From positions 4,683 to 68,682 of the forward strand of contig JBEHYF010000008.1 in NCBI GenBank assembly GCA_048498315.1: 64,000 nucleotides of DNA. The letters are read 5' to 3'. Origin of the DNA: Actinoallomurus sp048498315 (GTDB taxonomy: Bacteria; Actinomycetota; Actinomycetes; Streptosporangiales; Streptosporangiaceae). The position numbers and the translations under genes were made by a program. The notes below the pieces were generated by a model that ran no database searches, was not told the origin of the DNA, and saw only the letters and a program-made list of their open reading frames with translations. Every line of letters begins with the position of its first letter. The first letter of the stretch is position 1. Below are positions 31,905-40,616 of the stretch, in pieces.

Positions 31905-32705
31905 TCAGCCGAGGCGGCCCGCGCCCTGCCAGAAGCGGAAGAACTCGTAGCCCAGCGCCACGAGGTACTGGTTGATGCCGAACACGTCGGTCACGTGGTA
32001 CACGCCGGAGAAGAACGCCCGGTTGACCACCGGGATCCACAGCAGCGCAAGCAGCACCATGAACGCATAGCCGCCGATCTGGTCGGCCTGCCGAACCCAC
32101 GGGCGCGGCAGGTACGGCTCGACGATGCCGAAGCCGTCCAGGCCCGGCACCGGCAGCAGGTTGAGCAGCGCCGCCGTGACCTGAAGGAATGCGAGGAACG
32201 CCAGGCCGGACCAGAACAGCAGGTGCGTCGTGTCCTTGGCCAGGTCGCTGACGACCAGCCCGAGCACGATCGCGAACACCAGGTTGGCGAGCGGCCCGGC
32301 CGCCGAGATCAGGCTGTGCCGGATCTTCCCGGGGATCGCACCGCGGTTGATGTAGACTGCGCCGCCGGGCAGGCCGATGCCGCCGAGCAGCACGAACAGC
32401 ACCGGCAGCAGGAAGCTCAGGGTGATGTCGCCGTACTTGAGGGGGTTCAGCGTCAGGTAGCCGTTGGTCGCGACGCTTCGGTCGCCCGAGCGCCAGGCGA
32501 AGAACGCGTGGCCGAACTCGTGCAGGCATAGCGACACGATCCAGCCGCTGACGACGAACACGAACAGCAGCATCCGGGCGGTGCGCTCGGGGATCATGCC
32601 GTACCTCCAGACCGCCAGCCCGGACAGCACGAAGACGCCGACCGCGAACAGGAACACCGGGCTGGGGCGCACGGCCGTCGACCGCAGCGCGCGTACGTTG
32701 GTCAT
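31905..32705 (-). CDS. M50 (site-2 protease-like) membrane metalloprotease
   Basis: Intramembrane zinc protease family protein of 266 residues with five to six hydrophobic segments. The zinc-binding HEFGH is at 62-66 (SLCLHEFGHAFFAWRSGDRS). The third ligand region is NLLPVPGLDGFGI, matching the NPxPxxDG-type motif. There is no PDZ or CBS domain, so it belongs to the compact minimal group whose substrates are unknown. The ATG is at 32705, four bases from the tetR stop; the two are probably co-transcribed. Confidence 0.88.
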   Translation of the reverse strand: MTNVRALRSTAVRPSPVFLFAVGVFVLSGLAVWRYGMIPERTARMLLFVFVVSGWIVSLCLHEFGHAFFAWRSGDRSVATNGYLTLNPLKYGDITLSFLLPVLFVLLGGIGLPGGAVYINRGAIPGKIRHSLISAAGPLANLVFAIVLGLVVSDLAKDTTHLLFWSGLAFLAFLQVTAALLNLLPVPGLDGFGIVEPYLPRPWVRQADQIGGYAFMVLLALLWIPVVNRAFFSGVYHVTDVFGINQYLVALGYEFFRFWQGAGRLG

Positions 32706-32709
32706 CGAG

Positions 32710-33282
32710 TCACTTGCTCTCTACGAGGGCGGGGACGACATAGGTGCGCAGGAACGCGCGGGGCTCCTCCGGGTGCGGCAGGGCGATCAGTGAGGAGGTG
32801 ATCCGGAACAGGAACTCCACCGCGCCCTCGACCGTGATCTCGGCGCGCAGCAGGCCCTCCCGCTGCGCCGCGTCGAAGTAGGGCCGCACGCGGTCGGCGC
32901 ACAGGCTCAGCACGCGCCCGGCCGCGCCGACGACGGCCGCCTGGGTGTGGCCGGTTGCCTCCGACGTCGGCAGCGAGGCCACCCGCGGCTCGCCGCGCAC
33001 GAAGCCGACCGCGTCGACGATGCCCTCGACGATCGCGTCCGGGACGGAGCGCTCCGTGCCGAGGCGCCCGGCCAGCCGGTCGAGGAAGCGCCGCAGGTCG
33101 CGCAGCAGGACTTCGAGGATCACCTCATCCCGGCCGCCGGCGAAGCTGCGGTAGACCGTCGCGCGCGACACGCCGGCCGCGGCGGCGATGTCCTCGACGG
33201 TCGTCCTGCCGACGCCGTAGCGCGCGAAACAGCCCTCGGCGGCGTCGACGATCCGCTCGCGGACTCCCGTGGCCTGCGGCAT
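32710..33282 (-). CDS. TetR-family transcriptional regulator
   Basis: Regulator of 190 residues. The N-terminal HTH (residues 8-54) has the usual RIVDAAEGCFARYGVGRTTVEDIAAAAGVSRATVYRSF. The C-terminal ligand domain is helical. Four bases separate it from the M50 protease gene. Its target is unknown; the palindromes before the aldehyde dehydrogenase and GMC genes are candidates. Confidence 0.9.
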   Translation of the reverse strand: MPQATGVRERIVDAAEGCFARYGVGRTTVEDIAAAAGVSRATVYRSFAGGRDEVILEVLLRDLRRFLDRLAGRLGTERSVPDAIVEGIVDAVGFVRGEPRVASLPTSEATGHTQAAVVGAAGRVLSLCADRVRPYFDAAQREGLLRAEITVEGAVEFLFRITSSLIALPHPEEPRAFLRTYVVPALVESK

Positions 33283-33366
33283 GCCTCGCAGCGTACCGGC
33301 ACCCCGAGGCGCTCGGCGGGCGGCCGTTCCGTGGAAGTCCGCCCTCCGATCAGGCGATCCGGCGGG

Positions 33367-34026
33367 TCAGAACAGGGTGTCGTCGCGTTCGATGCCGCGC
33401 AGGGCGTCGTAGTCGAGCGTGACGCAGCTGATGCCGCGGTCTTCGGCGAGCACGCGCGCCTGCGGCTTGATCTCCTGCGCGGCGAAGATGCCGCGGACCG
33501 GCGCGAGCAGCGGGTCGCGGTTGAGCAGCTCCAGGTAGCGCGTGAGCTGCTCGACGCCGTCGATCTCGCCGCGCCGCTTGATCTCGACGGCGACGGTGGC
33601 GCTGTTCTCGTCGCGGCACAGGATGTCGACCGGCCCGATCGCGGTCGGGTACTCGCGGCGGATCAGCTTCCAGCCCTCGCCGAGCGTCGTGATGTGCTCG
33701 GCCAGCAGCTCCTGCAGGTGTGCCTCGACGCCGTCCTTGCGCAGACCCGGGTCGACGCCGAGCTTGTGGCTGGAGTCGTGCAGGATCTCCTCGATCGTGA
33801 GGATCAGCTGCTCGCCGGACTTGCCGTGCGTGACCGTCCACCGGCGCTCTTCCTCCTTGAGGGTGCACGGCGGGTTCATCCAGTTGAGCGGCTTGTACGC
33901 GCGGTCGTCGGCGTGCACCGACACCGATCCGTCCGCCTTGATGAGGATGAGCCGTGGGGCCGTCGGCAGGTGGGCGGTGAGCTTGCCGATGTAGTCGACG
34001 CTGCAGCGGGCGATGACGAGGCGCAC
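33367..34026 (-). CDS. nucS: mismatch-specific endonuclease NucS/EndoMS
   Basis: Non-canonical mismatch-repair nuclease of actinobacteria, which lack MutS/MutL; it cuts both strands at mismatches. It is 219 residues from the GTG at 34026 (MRLVIARCSVDYIGKL, the family's usual start). The RecB-like catalytic site is GPVDILCRDENSATVAVEIKRRG (Asp, Glu-x-Lys). The very C-terminus, IERDDTLF, resembles the sliding-clamp binding tail. It stands alone between tetR and the fucosidase terminator. Confidence 0.95.
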   Translation of the reverse strand: MRLVIARCSVDYIGKLTAHLPTAPRLILIKADGSVSVHADDRAYKPLNWMNPPCTLKEEERRWTVTHGKSGEQLILTIEEILHDSSHKLGVDPGLRKDGVEAHLQELLAEHITTLGEGWKLIRREYPTAIGPVDILCRDENSATVAVEIKRRGEIDGVEQLTRYLELLNRDPLLAPVRGIFAAQEIKPQARVLAEDRGISCVTLDYDALRGIERDDTLF

Positions 34027-34157
34027 GGCAGGCCAGCCTAGTGCCCGCGCGGCCGCCGCGTGCCGAGACGGTGCCGGACGGCGGCCCGATCCCCGGCGGC
34101 GTGCTCGGTTCTCCGGTACCCGGCGGGATGACCGCGCGGCACAGGGATGAGAGAGGG

Positions 34158-34185
34158 GTGGGCGCCGGCGGTCGCCGGCGCCCAC
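34158..34185 (-). terminator. hairpin terminator after the fucosidase gene
   Basis: GTGGGCGCCGGCG (34158-34170) and CGCCGGCGCCCAC (34173-34185) are perfectly inverted, 23 bases beyond the fucosidase stop on the minus strand. It is followed by CCCCTCTCTC rather than a U-run. Confidence 0.65.
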
Positions 34186-34207
34186 GATCACCGCCGCGGC
34201 AGGCGGC

Positions 34208-36496
34208 TCAGCGCCAGTTCACCTTGAAGACCCACGCGTACCGGCCGGTCCGCTGGGCGGCGGGCGGTACGTCGATGGTCAGCGTGCCGTTGCTCATCGT
34301 CCAGTGCAGCGGCGCGCCGTGGTAGCCGAGCAGGGTGATGTCCTGGCCGGGCCTGATCGGCACCGGCGCGTTCACGACGACCTGGTCGCCCGGCCGGGCC
34401 AGCGACGTGATGTAGAACGCCTTGTTCGGCGCGACGGTGAACCTGATGTTCGCGCCCGCCGACGACTCGCGCGACCAGTACGTCGTGTTGTAGATCGCCT
34501 CCCCGTTGACCTTCAGCCAGGCGCCGATCTCGCGGAGCCGGTCCTGCATCACCTGCGGGATCGTGCCGTCGGCGCGCGGACCGATGTCGAGCAGGAAGTT
34601 GCCGTTCTTGCTCACGATGTCGACGAGATCCTGTACGGCCTCCTCGCCGGTCATGTAAGCGCTGTCGGGAGTCGCGGAGTTGTAGCCGTAGGAGAACGGA
34701 TCGAGCCCGCGGCTGGCCTCCCACTTGGCCACGACCGTGTCGCCGTACTTGGCGTATTCCGGCGTCGTGTAGTCGTGCTCCGGGATGCCGCACCGGTCGT
34801 CGTAGGTGACCTGCTTGCCCTGCTGGGCCGCGTGGTTGAGGAAGTCGGCGAAGACCGAGCGGGGAGCGGCGGGGGTCCCGATGTCGCACCACATGATGTC
34901 GGGGCTGTACTGGTGGATCAGCTCCTCCATCTGCGGTGCCTGGTAGTCGGTGACGTAGTCGTTCACCGGCTTGTAGCCGGTATAGGGGACCGGCTGCCCG
35001 GTGTAGGGGTTCTGCGGGCCGTGGCCCATCCACGGGTCCGCCGGGTTGTACCACTCCGGCAGCGAGTAGTAGACGCCCGGGTGGATGCCGGGCGTGTACT
35101 TGCGGGCGGCGGCGAAGAGGGCGCCCACCAGGTCGCGGTGCGGCCCCATCTTCACCGAGTTGCGGTCGCTCACCTTCGTGTCGAACAACGCGAAGCCCTC
35201 ATGGTGTTTCGACGTCAGCACGAAGTACTTCGCCCCGGCCTGCTGGAACAGCCGCACCCACGCCTTCGGATCCCACTTCGCCGCGGTGAACTGCGGAATG
35301 AAGGAGTCGTAATCGAAATCCTTGCCGTACTTCTGCGCGTGGTAGGCGTAGGTCGGGTCGTTCGGGTCGTTCATGTGTTGCCAGTACCATTCGGCGTACT
35401 CCTTGCCGACCGGCGCCCAGGCCGGCACGGAGTAGACACCCCAGTGGATGAAGATGCCGAACTTGGCGTTGTCGAACCAGTCCGGCGCCTGGTGCTGCGA
35501 CAGCGACGCGTCGGTGGCCTCGTACGGCGGGATGCCGACGTGCACCGTGAGGTCCTGCGCCGCCGACGTGCTCGCGCCGACGCGCGCGACGACCTTCCCC
35601 GGCACCGGCGTGCCCGCGGCCATCGGCTGGTCGGGCGCGATCCCGATCTCCACCTGCTGCGCGTCGCCCGGCGCGAGCCACCGGACGGTCGCCGGCCGGA
35701 CCGTGCGCACACCCGGAGCGTCGACGGTGACCCTCGCCTCGTGGCCGGGGCTCAGCCACTGGTCGCCGATGTTCTGCACCGTCGCCTGGACGACCTGAAT
35801 GTTCTTCGCCATCGTCTTGGTCGTCGACACGGCGCCGCCGACCCGGACGGCGTACCCGTGCACGGCGGGCTGCAACGACAGCGCGAACACGTGCATGCTC
35901 GACGTGCCCGCGACAGGCCGCGCAGTCGTCGGGAGCGTGATCGAGGTGGCCTCGCGCGCCGGGTCGAGCCAGATCGAGAGCGGGAAGATGGCGACCGGGT
36001 GTGCGTCGGTGCCGGTGGGGCTGTAGCGGTACGCCGCAGTCACCGCGCCGCTGCCGCCGGTGTACCAGTCGGGGGCGCTGAGCGACGCCTGCGTCGTGCC
36101 GCCGTCGGCGTAGTGCACCGTGGCCGTGCCGCCCGCCTGCCCGTAGCTGGAGGCGGCGAGCACGTACGCGGTCACGTAGTGGCCGCGCGGGACGGCGATG
36201 TCCTGCCCGAGCGCGACGACGTTGTCGTTCCCGGCCGCGGCCGGGAAGTCGTACCGGACGCCGTCCAGCGTCACGGTGCCCGCGGCGGGCATCTGGTCGG
36301 CGGGGAAGGAATAGTGGCTGCCATCGAAGTCGGCCTGACCAGGGCTCGCCCCGATCCCATCATTGTCGACATAACCGGTCAGGGGGACCGGGACGGGATC
36401 CGTGCCCTGCTGAGCCGGGGCCAGGGCGGCCGTGGCCGCCGTCCCCGACATCAGGAGGGCGCCGACGAGACCCGCGGCGACTATGGCCCTGCGCAT
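34208..36496 (-). CDS. secreted alpha-L-fucosidase (GH29) with accessory domains
   Basis: Extracellular glycosidase of 762 residues. The ATG at 36496 is chosen because GGAGG lies just before it and a signal peptide follows (MRRAIVAAGLVGALLMSGT, cleavage after ATAA). Residues about 30-205 form a beta-rich module (YVDNDGIG, YSFPADQMPAAGTVTLDG). Residues about 210-320 look like an Ig-like NEW3-type domain (NIQVVQATVQNIGD). The GH29 barrel (about 325-665) begins WFDNAKFGIFIHWGVYSVPAW; the nucleophile is Asp538 in DIMWCDIG. A C-terminal beta-sandwich ends the protein. Degradation of fucose-containing plant, fungal or mucin glycans is likely. Two distant half-sites upstream suggest induction control. 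Confidence 0.88.
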   Translation of the reverse strand: MRRAIVAAGLVGALLMSGTAATAALAPAQQGTDPVPVPLTGYVDNDGIGASPGQADFDGSHYSFPADQMPAAGTVTLDGVRYDFPAAAGNDNVVALGQDIAVPRGHYVTAYVLAASSYGQAGGTATVHYADGGTTQASLSAPDWYTGGSGAVTAAYRYSPTGTDAHPVAIFPLSIWLDPAREATSITLPTTARPVAGTSSMHVFALSLQPAVHGYAVRVGGAVSTTKTMAKNIQVVQATVQNIGDQWLSPGHEARVTVDAPGVRTVRPATVRWLAPGDAQQVEIGIAPDQPMAAGTPVPGKVVARVGASTSAAQDLTVHVGIPPYEATDASLSQHQAPDWFDNAKFGIFIHWGVYSVPAWAPVGKEYAEWYWQHMNDPNDPTYAYHAQKYGKDFDYDSFIPQFTAAKWDPKAWVRLFQQAGAKYFVLTSKHHEGFALFDTKVSDRNSVKMGPHRDLVGALFAAARKYTPGIHPGVYYSLPEWYNPADPWMGHGPQNPYTGQPVPYTGYKPVNDYVTDYQAPQMEELIHQYSPDIMWCDIGTPAAPRSVFADFLNHAAQQGKQVTYDDRCGIPEHDYTTPEYAKYGDTVVAKWEASRGLDPFSYGYNSATPDSAYMTGEEAVQDLVDIVSKNGNFLLDIGPRADGTIPQVMQDRLREIGAWLKVNGEAIYNTTYWSRESSAGANIRFTVAPNKAFYITSLARPGDQVVVNAPVPIRPGQDITLLGYHGAPLHWTMSNGTLTIDVPPAAQRTGRYAWVFKVNWR

Positions 36497-36521
36497 GAAA
36501 CCTCCAGGGACTCGCAGCGAT

Positions 36522-36596
36522 ACATCCGACCACAATGGTGGAATCAATGCGTTCTCCCGGTTCAAAGCGGTTGTGAGCGGGCGATAGGTCGGATGT
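36522..36596. promoter_or_regulatory. fucosidase promoter with widely spaced inverted half-sites
   Basis: ACATCCGACC at 36522-36531 and its exact reverse complement GGTCGGATGT at 36587-36596 are 65 bases apart, about six helical turns. Between them, on the minus strand, TTGATT and TGTATC fit -35 and -10 boxes with a 17-base gap. The near half-site overlaps the promoter core. This would suit repression by looping. Confidence 0.5.
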
Positions 36597-36792
36597 CTTC
36601 TGGATCGTCCGTTCTGGCGCCGCCCCTGTCAAGGCCCTCGCCCAGGCGCCCCGCCCGCCGGCGCCTACACCGGTGCGGGTGGTGGCCTCGTGCGGCTCCG
36701 CGGTGGCGTTCTCGGTGAGGGGCGGAGCGGCCGGTTGTGGCCGAACGCCGGACGCCCGCAACGGGAGTGCCGCGTTCGGCCGGGGCTCTTGA

Positions 36793-36811
36793 ACCGGCCC
36801 GGCGGGCCGGT
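36793..36811. promoter_or_regulatory. perfect palindrome upstream of hydroxyacyl-CoA dehydrogenase
   Basis: ACCGGCCCG-G-CGGGCCGGT, 19 bases, perfect, 17 bases before the ATG at 36829 and next to a TTGAAC (36789-36794). The remaining sequence back to the fucosidase promoter is GC-rich and without a gene. Operator or hairpin cannot be told apart here. Confidence 0.4.
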
Positions 36812-36828
36812 CTGCGAGACTGCCGACC

Positions 36829-38469
36829 ATGAGCGCAGCGCTGAACAGGATCGGGGTCGTCGGGCTCGGCACGATGGGAGCCGGCATCGCGGAGGTGCTG
36901 GCCCGTGGCGGCTTCGACGTCGTGGGCGTCGAGGTGGGCGACGAGGCGCTGCGGCGCGGCCGCGGCCACCTGGAGACCTCCACCCGCCGGGCGATGGACC
37001 GGGGCCGGCTGACGCCGGAGGAGCGGGAGGCGATCCTGGGCCGGGTGACGTTGTCCACCTCATTCGACCCGCTGGCCGACTGCGACCTGGTCGTCGAGGC
37101 CGTGCCGGAGCGGATGGACCTCAAGCACCGGGTGTTCGAGCGGCTCGACAAGGTGTGCAGGGCCGACGCCGTGCTGGCCACCAACACCTCCTCGCTGTCT
37201 GTGACCCAGATCGCCGTGGTGACCAGCCGGCCGGAGCAGGTCGTCGGGGTGCACTTCTTCAACCCGGCGCCGGTGATGAAGCTCGTCGAGGTGATCCGCA
37301 CCGTGCTGACCCGACCCGAGGCGCTCGCGCTGGCCGAGGAGCTCGTGCGACGGCTCGGCAAGGTCGGGGTGACGGTCGGCGACCGGGCCGGGTTCATCGC
37401 CAACCGGCTGCTGTTCGGCTACCTCAACCAGGCGGCCGCCATGTACGACGCCGGGCATGCCATCTGCGAGGACATCGACGCGGCGATGAAGGCGACCGGC
37501 CTGCCGATGGGCCCGTTCACCTTGATGGACCTCATCGGGCTCGACGTCTCGCTTGAGGTCTGCGAGGCCATCTACCGGGAGACGCACGACCGGCGGCACG
37601 CGCCCGCGCCGATCCTGCGGCAGCTCGTCACCGCCGGGCTGCTCGGCCGCAAGACCGGCCGCGGTTTCTATGACTACGCCTCCGGCGCGCCAAAGGCCGA
37701 GCGGGAGCGCCCGGCCGGCACACCGCCGAAGGTGGGCGTCGTCGGCTCCGGACCGCTGGCCGCCGCGATCACCGGCGCGTGCGTCCGGGCCGGCGCCGAC
37801 GTCCGGTTCGTCGCCGGCGACGAGGAGAAGGCGAACGCCGTGCGGGCGGCGCTGGAGGGGCCGGTCGAGGGCGGCACCGACCTGGCGGTGCTCGCCGACC
37901 GTGACCTGGTCGTCGAGGCGGTGGCGGAGGACGAATCGGTCAAGCGGTCGCTGTTCGCGGCCGTCGACGACGTCGCGCGGCCGGGCGCCGTCCTCGCCAC
38001 CACGGCCTCGACCGTCCCGGTGATCGAGCTGGCGACGGCCACCGACCGGCCACAGGACGTCGTCGGCCTGCACCTGCCCGATCCGCTCGGCGAGCTCGCC
38101 GAGATCGCCGGCACGGTCGTGACCACGCCCGAGATCCTCGACCGCGCGGCCGAGTACGTCACGCTGCTCGGCAAGCGGCCGGTCCGCTGCCGCGACCGGG
38201 CCGGGTTCATCGTCGACGCGCTGCGCGTGCCCTACCTCAACGACGCGGTGCGGATGCTGGAGTCCGGCTACGCCGACGCCGACGCGATCGACGCCGCGAT
38301 GCGGTACGGCTGCGGCTACCCGATCGGCCCGATCGCCGACCTGGACCGCATCGGGCTCGACCGGGCGATCGAGGTGCTGCGCGCCCTCTACACCGAGCAC
38401 CGCGAGCCGGCGTACGCCCCGGCGCCGCTGCTGGAGGAGCTGCACACGGCCGGCCGCACCTTCCGCTGA
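36829..38469 (+). CDS. tandem 3-hydroxyacyl-CoA dehydrogenase, second half degenerate
   Basis: Protein of 546 residues made of two complete 3-hydroxyacyl-CoA dehydrogenase units. The first (1-285) has the NAD motif GVVGLGTMGAGIAEVLA, NTSSLSVTQIA, catalytic His142 in GVHFFNPAPVMKLVE and DRAGFIANRLLFGYLNQA. The second (about 300-546) is clearly homologous but altered: GVVGSGPLAAAI, TASTVPVIELA and GLHLPDPLGELAEI, though His415 and DRAGFIVDALRVPYLNDA remain. It acts in fatty-acid or butyryl-CoA metabolism by oxidising hydroxyacyl-CoA. The second unit may be structural or have changed substrate. Confidence 0.88.
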   Translation: MSAALNRIGVVGLGTMGAGIAEVLARGGFDVVGVEVGDEALRRGRGHLETSTRRAMDRGRLTPEEREAILGRVTLSTSFDPLADCDLVVEAVPERMDLKHRVFERLDKVCRADAVLATNTSSLSVTQIAVVTSRPEQVVGVHFFNPAPVMKLVEVIRTVLTRPEALALAEELVRRLGKVGVTVGDRAGFIANRLLFGYLNQAAAMYDAGHAICEDIDAAMKATGLPMGPFTLMDLIGLDVSLEVCEAIYRETHDRRHAPAPILRQLVTAGLLGRKTGRGFYDYASGAPKAERERPAGTPPKVGVVGSGPLAAAITGACVRAGADVRFVAGDEEKANAVRAALEGPVEGGTDLAVLADRDLVVEAVAEDESVKRSLFAAVDDVARPGAVLATTASTVPVIELATATDRPQDVVGLHLPDPLGELAEIAGTVVTTPEILDRAAEYVTLLGKRPVRCRDRAGFIVDALRVPYLNDAVRMLESGYADADAIDAAMRYGCGYPIGPIADLDRIGLDRAIEVLRALYTEHREPAYAPAPLLEELHTAGRTFR

Positions 38470-38569
38470 CCGCGCGCCGGTCGTCCGATGTGCGCGCCCT
38501 CCGCCGGTTCCGGGGACCGCCGGGGGGCGGGTCGTCCGGCCGCGGGCGGCGGACCGTACCCTGAGCGGC

Positions 38570-38881
38570 ATGAGCCCCCGACGCAACCGCCGCACGCCCG
38601 ACGCCCCCCGGACGACCGGCGCGGGCGCGTACGGCGACCCGCAGCGGGTGGAGGAGTGCCCGGACGGCGACTGGATCGTCCGGCCGGTGTCGGGCGCGGC
38701 CAAGGCGTACCGCTGCCCGGGCTGCGACCAGGAGATCGCGCCGGGCGTGGGGCACGTCGTGGCGTGGCCGGCCGAGGGCGGCGGCCTGGACGACCGGAGG
38801 CACTGGCACCGGCCCTGCTGGAACCACCGGCTCAACCGGCTGCCGAAGATCCAGCGGTCCCGCCGGGGGCGGCGCTACTGA
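38570..38881 (+). CDS. small zinc-ribbon-like conserved protein
   Basis: Protein of 103 residues conserved in actinomycetes and often labelled ATP/GTP-binding without evidence. Residues 45-95 contain YRCPGCDQEIAPGVGHVVAWP and RRHWHRPCWNHR, that is CxxC, then His and HxxC, a likely zinc site. Both ends are Arg-rich. It is soluble and may bind nucleic acid; the function is unknown. It lies alone between the dehydrogenase and a hydrolase gene. Confidence 0.75.
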   Translation: MSPRRNRRTPDAPRTTGAGAYGDPQRVEECPDGDWIVRPVSGAAKAYRCPGCDQEIAPGVGHVVAWPAEGGGLDDRRHWHRPCWNHRLNRLPKIQRSRRGRRY

Positions 38882-38948
38882 CAGGGCTTCGCTTCCGGAA
38901 AAGACCCGCTTCCGGGAGGGAGAGACCTGCGACTGGAAAGGACGTGCG

Positions 38949-39659
38949 ATGGCGGAGATCCGGGCGAGCACGGTGCTGCCCGCGCGCCGTACCGACATCG
39001 AGTTGCGCACCGCCGATGGGCTCACGCTGGTTGGCGAGCTCGCGGTGCCCGAGGACCGCCCGCCGGCCGCCACGCTGGTCTGCCTGCACCCGCTGCCGAC
39101 GCACGGTGGCATGATGGACAGCCACGTGCTGCGCAAGGCGTCGTACCGGCTGCCGGCACTGGCCGGCCTGGCCGTACTGCGGTTCAACACGCGCGGCACC
39201 ACCAGCGACCGGGGCACGAGCGAGGGCGAGTTCGGCGGGGGCGACTCCGAGCGGTACGACGTGGCCGCCGCGCTGGAGTACGCCGAATACCACGACCTGC
39301 CGCGCGTCTGGCTGCTCGGCTGGTCGTTCGGCACCGAGCTGGCGCTGAAGTGGGGCCGCGACCCGGCGGTTGAGGGGGCGATCCTGCTGTCGCCGCCGCT
39401 GCGCCGGGCCACCGACGACGACCTGGACGCGTGGGCGGAGTTCGGCCGGCCGTTGCTCGCGCTGGTGCCCGAGCTCGACGACTACCTGCGGCCGCCGGAG
39501 GCGCGGGAGCGGTTCAAGCGGGTGCCGCAGGCGGAGGTCGTCGGCGTCGACGGGGCCAAGCACCTGTGGGTCGGTGAGCCGTACGTGCGGATCGTGCTCA
39601 ATGAGATCGTGAAGCGGGTCGCGCCGGACGCCTTTCCGCTGCCCACCGATGTCGGGTAG
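38949..39659 (+). CDS. alpha/beta hydrolase (serine hydrolase)
   Basis: Hydrolase of 236 residues. The nucleophile elbow is GWSFGTELAL, the oxyanion region LVCLHPLPTHGG and the C-terminal His in DGAKHLWVGEPY. The order and short length match the dienelactone-hydrolase-like/CocE-like small group annotated as alpha/beta superfamily hydrolases in actinobacteria. The ATG at 38949 follows GGAAAGGA. Substrate unknown. Confidence 0.8.
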   Translation: MAEIRASTVLPARRTDIELRTADGLTLVGELAVPEDRPPAATLVCLHPLPTHGGMMDSHVLRKASYRLPALAGLAVLRFNTRGTTSDRGTSEGEFGGGDSERYDVAAALEYAEYHDLPRVWLLGWSFGTELALKWGRDPAVEGAILLSPPLRRATDDDLDAWAEFGRPLLALVPELDDYLRPPEARERFKRVPQAEVVGVDGAKHLWVGEPYVRIVLNEIVKRVAPDAFPLPTDVG

Positions 39660-39733
39660 AAACATCCGTCTCATCGGTGGAATGACGTTTTGACGGAAGT
39701 TACCGGTTCCTAAACCTTGGCGACCGAACGCGG

Positions 39734-39763
39734 CCACCTTGGCGGAAGATCGCCGCCAAGTGG
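39734..39763. promoter_or_regulatory. inverted repeat upstream of second hydrolase
   Basis: CCACCTTGGCGG (39734-39745) and CCGCCAAGTGG (39753-39763) are inverted with one unpaired base, 67 bases before the chosen GTG. The 70 bases before it are unusually AT-rich and likely hold the promoter. Confidence 0.35.
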
Positions 39764-39829
39764 TGAGGATGAATCGTGCTCGGACGTTCTCCGGGCGGGG
39801 CCGTATTCATGCTGATCGAGGTGAGAGCC

Positions 39830-40615
39830 GTGCAGTTGTACAGCCGCGACGTCGGGAGCGGGACACCCCTGGTGCTCCTGCACGCGTTTCCCCTGTCGTC
39901 GGCCATGTGGCTGGCCCAGCGCGAGGCGCTCGCGGCCCGCTTCCGGGTGGTCACGCCCGACCTGCGCGGCTTCGGCGGCTCGCCGCTGGGCACCGCCGAG
40001 CCCTCCGTCGACGTGATGGCGGACGACGTGGCGGCGCTGATGGATCTCAAGGGCATCGACCGCGCCGTCATCGGCGGGCTGTCGATGGGCGGGTACGTCA
40101 CGCTGGCGTTCTGCCGCCGCCATCCCGGCCGCGTCCTCGGCGTGATCCTGGCGAACACGAAGGCGACCGCCGACACCGAGGCCGCGCGCGCCGCCCGGCT
40201 GCGCACCGCCGGACGGCTGGAGTCGGAGAAGAACGTCGACGTGCTGCTGGAGGAGCTGCTGCCGCGCCTGGTCGGGCCGACCACGATGCGGCAGCGCGCC
40301 CTGGTCTACGGCCGGGTGCGCGGGCTGGTGCAGTCGGCTCCGCCGGCCGCGGCGGCCTGGGCGCTGCGGGCCATGGCCGCCCGCCCCGACGCCATGGCGG
40401 CGCTGCCGGAGGTGCGGGCGCCCGCGCTGGTCGTGCACGGCGACGAGGATGAGATCATCGCCGAGAACGACGCCCGCACGATGGCCGACGCGCTGCCGAA
40501 CGCGGAGTTCACCGTCATCCCCGGCTCGGGCCACCTGACCGCGATCGAGCAGCCGCGGCTGTTCAACGACGTGGCGGCCGAGTTCACGGTCGCGCTCGGG
40601 CGCAGCATCCGCTGA
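39830..40615 (+). CDS. alpha/beta hydrolase
   Basis: Hydrolase of 261 residues from the GTG at 39830, which has GAGG correctly spaced and leads straight into VQLYSRDVGSGTPLVLLHAFPLS; ATG 39809 and GTG 39776 are alternatives. The nucleophile is Ser in GGLSMGGYVTLAF, the acid lies in VVHGDEDEIIA and the His in PGSGHLTAIEQP. It resembles 3-oxoadipate enol-lactonase-like and esterase-like hydrolases. It converges on the AI-2E-type transporter with only one base between the stops. Confidence 0.85.
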   Translation: MQLYSRDVGSGTPLVLLHAFPLSSAMWLAQREALAARFRVVTPDLRGFGGSPLGTAEPSVDVMADDVAALMDLKGIDRAVIGGLSMGGYVTLAFCRRHPGRVLGVILANTKATADTEAARAARLRTAGRLESEKNVDVLLEELLPRLVGPTTMRQRALVYGRVRGLVQSAPPAAAAWALRAMAARPDAMAALPEVRAPALVVHGDEDEIIAENDARTMADALPNAEFTVIPGSGHLTAIEQPRLFNDVAAEFTVALGRSIR

Positions 40616-40616
40616 C

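Noticed and set aside
30260..31975. A 571-codon plus-strand frame over the aldehyde dehydrogenase
   Set aside because: Shadow frame with no motifs; the dehydrogenase has intact catalytic residues.
34304..36718. An 804-codon plus-strand open frame over the fucosidase
   Set aside because: It lacks any domain, and the minus-strand fucosidase has a signal peptide, catalytic site and ribosome site.
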